Assembly: GCA_036346205.1 (NCBI GenBank)
Contig: JARFJB010001910.1
Location: 5,155,001-5,219,000 of the forward strand
Direction: 5' to 3'
Length of the DNA: 64,000 nucleotides
Source: Vesta saturnalis
Lineage: Eukaryota; Arthropoda; Insecta; Coleoptera; Lampyridae
The notes under the pieces are model-generated. The model did no database searches. It was not told where the DNA came from and saw only the letters and a program-made list of their open reading frames with translations. The position numbers and the translations under genes are program-made. Positions 58,248 through 64,000 of the stretch are shown here, piece after piece (position 1 is the stretch's first letter; the number at the start of each line of letters is the position of its first letter).

Positions 58248-58343
58248 CTTCTACCGAATGGAATATATAGCTCCTTTAGCTCAATTGGTAGCACTCACTT
58301 ATCTAGAGAAGACATGGGTGTGAATCGCATTTAGGGTACACTT
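58247..58343 (+). repeat. tRNA-derived (SINE-like) sequence, left arm of an inverted pair
   Basis: GCTCCTTTAGCTCAATTGGT then AGCACTCAC contains a perfect polymerase III A box (TAGCTCAATTGG), and a weak B box GGTGTGAATCG follows about 38 bases later. The whole segment is repeated inverted at 60474-60570. The last bases ACTT (58340-58343) are the target duplication of the LTR insertion. Confidence 0.65.
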
Positions 58344-60400
58344 TGTAGGTAGCGGACAGCGAAAATTTTATTATTGTAATAAACGTTTGTCAAATCGCCA
58401 TTGTTACCACGATAGAAAGGATAATTAGTGGATTTTTAATATCTTAATAATATGGCGTAATTTGCTAAGGTTTTCAAAATATGTTATTTATATATTTTTA
58501 TGTAAGGAATGTAGGATTATTTGTAACTGATACTTGTCTGGGGATGAGTAGCAGGTGTACGCTTAAAAATGCTTTACTGAAGTGCGTAACGAATCATTGT
58601 AATTTCTAATGCGCGCTCTTGATGTAAAAATGTCATTGATCTAATGATTAATTACGGCTGGATGGGCTGCGATCAAAAGATATATTTGTTACTTGAAACT
58701 TTGAGAGCTAAATGTAGGATTGTTACGGACGAATCCATATTTTAAAATTAAGATGTCGTGCAATAATTATTGAAACTGTTCCAATAGAAATGAATGTTTC
58801 TTGTTTTTCTATTACTTTTGAAAAACGGGGATGGTTTTTCGGGAGTAGATATAGTTAATTTTGAAATCGAAGGGGGGCAGTTACAGTTAGCGTGTCAATC
58901 GAGCCAGATCAATTTTTGGGTTAATTAAATACCTTTATTGTAAACAGTTTGTCTTTAAAATATTTCTTGCGTGTACATTTTTCTTTTGAATTCGCCATCA
59001 CTAAGTTGTCTTTTCTTTCGGGGTTGTGTAACGTATTAAAGGAATCAAGCATTGCCTCGCAAAGGTATCTTATTCGTACGCGAACTCATTAAGCTGAAAT
59101 ATGCTAAAATAAAAGGCAATATAGGGCCGTCTCACTCTGGTGTTTGTGCGAATTAGCATTGTTGGTTGTTGATTATATCTATACTTGGGGAGAGGTGGGC
59201 TGATGAACGGGTATATGATACCGCTTTGGTTACTAATTGTAAAAGGCAATTACCAAGCGTGTACACACTCCCGAGATCAGATAACCATTCAACACTTCGA
59301 ATTTTATTTTGATTGTTTTTATTGTTGTACAGATGAATGTGTAAGCGGAGAAGGGAGCACGGTATTTTTCTGACACACTCAAACTTATACATCGGTCACG
59401 ATGTTAGTGATCTATCTATAACATACCCTTGTAAGGCTTTGTTTTAATGCGTTCTTTTGTCAGTTCTTGAAGTAGAATTATTTGCTTGCGAGCTGATTTC
59501 TCTTTGTATCTGATTTACTGTAATTTGATTTAAGTATTCTGTGCTGTAGTGGTCACTAAACAATTGGGTACGTGCAAATTCGTTGTCTGTTTTCTTTTGT
59601 CCTTGCCTTTACCTTATCACCTGTGCAATTTTACTGTTGTATTTTATATGTACCATAATTGGCTTTATTATTTTATGTGCTTATTTACTTAAAGACCGGC
59701 ATGATTCGTTTTTAAAAGGGCCACATGTTTGGTGTTATGATTTTTATTTTGATTATTTATGACCCAATTGTGAGTCTGCCTACATGTGTTTTGTTTTAAT
59801 GTTGTGTTTCTGTGTAACTAAACTGCTTTTTATTCATTTTCTCTTAATGTTATAATTTTGTACGCACTTTAACCTGATTTAATGGTGTTTGTTATATACT
59901 TAACCCTTTCATTGTTTTTTTTTGTGTTATTTAATTTATTAATGTACTTGTGCAATTACTTATTGATGAATAAAGTGTGCTTTATTGGTGGTTCTTTCCC
60001 ACAATAGTAGATTAACGGGCTGAACCACCGCTGCGCAACGCTTGTTGATTTTAATTTTAGTAGTTTCATTTTTTTACCTGCCCCTCATGATGCAACACTT
60101 ACCTCATCAAGCGTATCTACTTTAGATAGCACAACGCACCTAACACTAGACGGCTACTTCGTTTGTTCAGATTTGAGGTTTGCGAGTAATTAATATCAGA
60201 CAGACTTGTAAATAAATTCTAGTGTTTTAATTATAGCCCGGAAGGTCACAGTAAAGCAGACAATTAAGTTGAGTAATAGTAACGTTATTATCAGTCAAGT
60301 CAAGACAAATTACTTAGCGATTGTTTGGTTCTTAAATTTGCATTATTGCAAATAAGTTCAAATTACGCTTTTCAAGATAGGGTACCTGGGGGACGCTACA
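58344..60400. mobile_element. solo-LTR-like insertion, copy 2 (2057 bp) with 4-bp target duplication
   Basis: It begins TGTAGGTAGCGGACAGC and ends GGGGACGCTACA, flanked by ACTT on both sides (58340-58343 and 60401-60404). It is homologous throughout to 27873-30019 (for example CAAATCGCCATTGTTACC near the start, GGTGGTTCTTTCCCACA near 59985). AATAAA occurs near 59971. The TG...CA ends, 4-bp duplication, lack of coding capacity and a polyadenylation signal in the last quarter fit a solo LTR. Two kilobases is very long for an LTR. The parental superfamily is unknown. Confidence 0.78.
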
Positions 60401-60401
60401 A

Positions 60402-60473
<72 letters not shown>
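60401..60473. repeat. (TA)n microsatellite
   Basis: About 68 bases of TA separating the LTR from the right tRNA-like arm. Confidence 0.95.
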
Positions 60474-60476
<3 letters not shown>

Positions 60477-60570
60477 TACCCTTAATGCGATTCAGGCCCA
60501 TGTCTTCTCTAGATAAGTGAGTGCTACCAATTGAGCTAAAGGAGCTATATATTCCATTCGATAGAAGCTT
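60474..60570 (-). repeat. tRNA-derived (SINE-like) sequence, right arm of an inverted pair
   Basis: The reverse complement of 58247-58343 with few differences (AGTGTACCCTTAATGCGATT, ACCAATTGAGCTAAAGGAGC). Before the LTR arrived the locus was two head-to-head copies around a TA tract. Confidence 0.65.
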
Positions 60571-60712
60571 AAGATGTATATACCTTGTTAATAACCGAAT
60601 CTTGTATTAAGCTACAATTAGTGATATGCGGGTTACATGACGAAGTATATAGCTAGTAAGCATGACACTGAATGATCTGGTTGTTAACAAGTCTATATCG
60701 AATGGAATTCAT
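60571..60712. other. spacer
   Basis: Short AT-rich stretch. ATCGAATGGAATTCATG at its right end parallels CCGAATGGAATATATAG before the tRNA-like arm at 58247. Confidence 0.4.
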
Positions 60713-60775
60713 GGCCTCTGCAACTCCGTTGGTAGAGCACTGGTTTAGTCAACGGTTAGATTGCAATTCGGGGAA
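60713..60775 (+). repeat. third tRNA-derived sequence, tRNA-Thr-like
   Basis: GGCCTCTGCAACTCCGTTGG then TAGAGCACTGG has the D-arm shape of a tRNA, and loop TTAGTCA would give anticodon AGT (Thr). The anticodon stem is mispaired and the T arm (TTGCAATTCGGGG) is degenerate, so this is a tRNA-derived relic. It shares its upstream GAATGGAAT with the arm at 58247. Confidence 0.5.
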
Positions 60776-61819
60776 ATCTTTGTTACACCTACAAAAGAAA
60801 ATCGAATTTTCTCCGGAAGTGGACGTTTTGAGTTCCCCCAGGTCCAAAAATATTAATTTCATAAAATAATCCTTGCACCTATCTTTATTGCCGGAAAAAA
60901 AATATAAAACCAAATTTGTTCAATTGTATATGAATATGATTTTCAATGAAGCTGTCGGAAGCATATAAAACTGTAGTCCTTTTTAAAATACATATTTTAT
61001 CTCAAATAAGTTTGTTTGTGAAATGAACACTTCGCTAGAAAGCGTAGGTTCTAATTTTAAACCATTTAGAATACTTAGCCATGCCAATTTGGTATTTTAA
61101 AGGACCGATAATACTAATAATTATTTCCTGAAAGCATATAATCAACTCAAGCATACCGTATAGTAAGTAATCATGTAGTACCTAATATGGATAAGGATAA
61201 CAGGTCGTTACAGAGAAATAATTATAGGTGTAAACCCAACCGTTGAGTTATAGTTATTAAATTACTTATTAATTATGTAGCGGTTGTGTGATGCCTAATT
61301 ATATTATAATTTATTCCTATATCGGAGTAATCGTATCCTACAATTGTTATTGTACGAAACGTGAGTCAATTAACAACCTGATATTGTTCCAGAGCTTTCA
61401 AAAATCTTACTTATAAGATTTATGAGAACATAAATAGAATTATACGTTTTACGTAGGTACATTCAGTGTTTTTATAGTAGCGCCGGGGAGAGGTGTCTCA
61501 TGGCGGACTCGAGAACGGGGATATAATTATTACTGTGAAATGCATTTGTTTCCCTTTATCTTAGTGCGAAGTTTCCACTTAAAGAAAGACGGGTTATAAA
61601 TTTATAATTTATACGTCTGCTATAAAGCGCATGACGCTGTCAGATGTCTTCTTGGCTATTTAACCTCAAATTAGTCTTCGTATTTCCTTTCGTATAATCG
61701 CATCGTGTTTTGTAGTTATAATAATTTATCTTTCGCTTCGTAATTTATTAGTTTATTAGTTTATAATGCAAAATGTATTTCTAATTGATTGAATGCATTT
61801 ATTTATTTTGCAGCAAATA
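60776..61819. other. unassigned DNA
   Basis: No feature recognised apart from a polypyrimidine-AG (TTTATTTTGCAG, ending 61813) just before the next coding fragment. Confidence 0.45.
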
Positions 61820-61945
61820 ATGATGTCATTAAAAGGTAAATCTTTGAAAAGCCAAACTCAAGTAATGTTAATGAATATACTGTATTATTTTGAGATGGAA
61901 CGCGATAACAGGGGGCCAAGTTTACCTTTAACTTCCATTATCCAG
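61820..61945 (+). pseudogene. second copy of the small HTH-protein exon
   Basis: ATG at 61820 gives MMSLKGKSLKSQTQVMLMNI then LYYFEMERDNRGPSLPLTSI, then IQ at 61945 followed by GTTCGC. It shares SQxQ, M, LxYFExExxNxGP and the LxSxxxVR ending with 38183-38301, about 45% identity. TTTATTTTGCAG upstream could serve as an acceptor and CAG/GTTCGC as a weak donor. The HTH half (block two in the other copy) was not found downstream. Confidence 0.5.
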
Positions 61946-62627
61946 GTTCGCTGATAATTTTCACTATTTAAATTTGACAGCGCGGCTTAAATTTCAAAAT
62001 AACCTAGACACATTGACGATGTTTTGTTGGTATTCAAAGTTACTAACTATATGAACCAATAATGACATACGTTTTAAAATCTTAAACCATGCTTTACTAA
62101 AAGATGAGGCATAAGACACCTCTCGGCGGCCCGACCATAGTATAGATCCATTTGTGTAGAAACCACTTGTGAGAGAAACAAGAAATTATTTGCAACTGCA
62201 TGAACGGAAGTAGGTGCTAATTTATTATTTTTAAAATTCCGGTGAAATCTCAGGTTTTTTAAATGCCAAATTGCGTAACTTTCATACTGTCTCTATTAAA
62301 TTGTATTTATGTCCAATAAAACCCACATTTGCACATTAAAAAACTGTACATAGTTACTAATAGTTATCTGTTAATATTGGCTATACTAAAATCTAGTTTA
62401 GTTAGTATTAGTAGGTTGGTATCTATCTTTACAATGTCACAATAACAATGTAATGTGTTGAGATACGTTTTTCTAATTTTATTTTTTAGTGGTTAAATAA
62501 AAGTTTATCTATCTATTTGTTATTGCATAAAGAATAAAGGTTATTAGCCCAATGTGCAGTGTTTGATGACAATTGCAATAATATAACATAATTAGTGGAA
62601 ATAACTTTGTATAATCTGTTAAACAAA
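61946..62627. other. unassigned DNA, possible copia LTR/leader
   Basis: AT-rich. The stretch before 62628 should hold the 5' LTR or leader of the copia element if complete; AATAAAGG near 62530 could be LTR polyadenylation sequence, but ends were not defined. Confidence 0.35.
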
Positions 62628-62963
62628 ATGGAGACATCTCAACAAAATACGATCAAACAATTTGATGGAACTGGTTATTCTAACTGGGAATTTAGAATAA
62701 AATTGCTATTAGAACACCACGATGTCTTAGAAACGATAAGTACAAGACCTCCAACAAATGAAACAGAACTGTTGGCATTTCGAAAAACAGACACAACAGC
62801 GAGAAACTTGTTAGTAAACTGTCTTGCTGATAATGTATTAGAGATGGTCAAAAGTAAGGAAACTGCGAAAGATATAATACCGGGTGTAAATCAAGCAGGG
62901 GCCACCACTGTAATTTTTGAACGGGTCGTTAGATTTTGTTTAAATTTTGGTGGGTTATATTAG
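62628..62963 (+). pseudogene. Ty1/copia gag fragment
   Basis: From ATG at 62628: IKQFDGTGYSNWEFRIKLLL then EHHDVLETI, PPTNETELLAFRKTDTTARN, LLVNCLADNVLEMVKSKETA. This is the amino-terminal gag module of insect copia elements (FDGxxYSxWxxRMKxLL ... TAKDxW). After KDII the sequence diverges, where DAL-type continuation is expected, so the element is cut about 100 codons in. No protease, integrase or RT follows within the window. Confidence 0.8.
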
Positions 62964-63740
62964 TGTCAGTTTGGGATTTTTACATCAAAAAAACAATATG
63001 GAAAACTTCCGATTTCACCGGAAATGACGCAAAAGCACAAAATTGAAATGGAACACCGTGTATATTTTTACATATTTGGATTTTAGGGCTTTAAATAGAT
63101 ACAGTTCATCTCTCAAATGCCAACTCAGGCACCATTTTTAATTTTCTAATTTTTATTAACACAACATGCTCCTGAAACCGACTCTGTCAAAGTAAAGGGA
63201 GTGCTTAAAAAATGAAAGAACACAGTGTATTTTCACTTTTTAAAATAAAATACAGGGTGATTCATTTGAAAAAATTTACAAAATCATGTGTTCGAATTTT
63301 GGCTAGCTCCATATTCAATTGGTGCAGTAATAAAGAAATAGCACTTTCTCGTAACATTGTACCAATGTTAAAAAGTTATGCCTGGAAAAAATTATTGTTA
63401 GGTTGTTCTGTCTAGGGTATACAGGACGTTGAAATGAGAATGATTTTCGTGTACAATTGACCATAACCTTTAAAATACCCTGTGTAACGTAATGAAACCC
63501 TATATTGGAAGTATGGGGGAGATGAACTTAATCTAAATTTGAAATAATATATTAGGATGTCCCATTTAAAAAAAAGTATGTTTGGTTCACCCTGGTAATA
63601 TGTAACACCCTGTAAATACGAAAATAATTTTATAATGTGAAGTTTGAAGTTGCCTATAATTTTTGTAAATAACTCTTTTTGATATCTTCTTTAATAACGG
63701 ATATATCGTACTTCGACGCACTAATGCACACCCTGTATAA

Positions 63741-63743
<3 letters not shown>
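62964..63743. other. non-coding transposon-like debris
   Basis: Several tips of the TACAGGGTG/CACCCTGTA type occur (GGAACACCGTGTATA near 63050, ATACAGGGTGATTCATTTG near 63252, CACCCTGTAAATAC near 63607, ACACCCTGTATAA near 63727), indicating fragments of mariner-type MITEs. No coding sequence is preserved. Confidence 0.45.

Positions 63744-63820
<77 letters not shown>
63744..63820. repeat. (TA)n microsatellite
   Basis: About 75 bases of TA following a CACCCTGTATAA tip. Confidence 0.95.
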
Positions 63821-63821
<1 letters not shown>

Positions 63822-63824
63822 AAC

Positions 63825-63885
63825 GTGTCCCAGATAACATTTCCAGCATGGGGATCTCGCTTATTATAAAAGATACAGACTTGGT
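63825..63885. repeat. fragment of the 12373-15812 transposon terminal repeat
   Basis: GTGTCCCAGAT, then CATGGGGATCTCGCTTATTA and TAAAAGATA match the left arm of the DD41D element at 12380-12430, immediately next to the (TA)n tract. Confidence 0.65.
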
Positions 63886-64000
63886 TAAATTAGATGAATT
63901 ACTCCTAAAGATTAGTGAAATTATAGGACACTCTCCAATTTCCAAATTTCCATGTATTTTAAGACTTATTTTTTTTTTATTTTCTTTGTTGTTTTTAAAA
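63886..64000. other. unassigned DNA to window end
   Basis: AT-rich, no feature recognised. Confidence 0.4.

Overview
This window is eukaryotic, AT-rich, intergenic-to-intronic DNA, almost certainly from an insect. The evidence is the mix of mobile elements (mariner-like DD41D transposons, piggyBac, Penelope-like elements, LINEs with an APE-type endonuclease, Ty3/gypsy, copia, hAT), spliceosomal GT-AG introns, long (TA)n and (CA)n microsatellites, and one clean coding exon (minus strand, 17389-17817) resembling the immunoglobulin-domain exons of giant muscle proteins. The order of insect cannot be decided from the sequence alone.

Nearly everything else is transposon debris, heavily nested. 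2096-7399 is a foldback DNA transposon containing a LINE, which contains a Penelope-like element. 7447-8311 is a small foldback element with a transposase fragment. 8690-9937 is a second, 5'-truncated LINE. 10434-15983 is a piggyBac element holding a DD41D transposon (12373-15812) that itself holds a palindromic element (12749-13776). After about 1.4 kb of unassigned DNA comes the Ig exon, then palindromes, microsatellites and Penelope remnants (18-24 kb). DD41D transposase copies lie at 24.4, 26.1, 27.9-30.7 and 31.5 kb, the third split by a 2.1-kb solo-LTR-like insertion. A 2.4-kb CA/CG-rich simple-repeat block fills 32.7-35.2 kb. From 35 to 49 kb there are a long inverted-repeat element with a tRNA-like sequence, a short helix-turn-helix exon, three further piggyBac pseudogenes and a hAT-like (DUF4371) pseudogene. 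A Penelope element with hammerhead-like ends is at 50.3-53.3 kb, a degenerate Ty3/gypsy gag-pol at 54.1-58.2 kb interrupted by a Foldback-like element with a 9-bp target duplication, a second copy of the long LTR at 58.3-60.4 kb inside an inverted pair of tRNA-like repeats, and a copia gag fragment at 62.6 kb.

No intact autonomous element is seen: every transposase or reverse transcriptase carries frameshifts, stops, deletions or lost catalytic residues. The most interesting signals are hammerhead-ribozyme-like ends in at least two Penelope families sharing one unusual extra base, a Foldback-like element whose arms are built from GGACAATT units, a pair of microsatellite loci sharing a unique 30-odd-base tag in inverted orientation, two diverged copies of a small HTH exon, and an in-frame intron in a DD41D transposase. 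All functional statements come from reading translations by eye; no database search was run.
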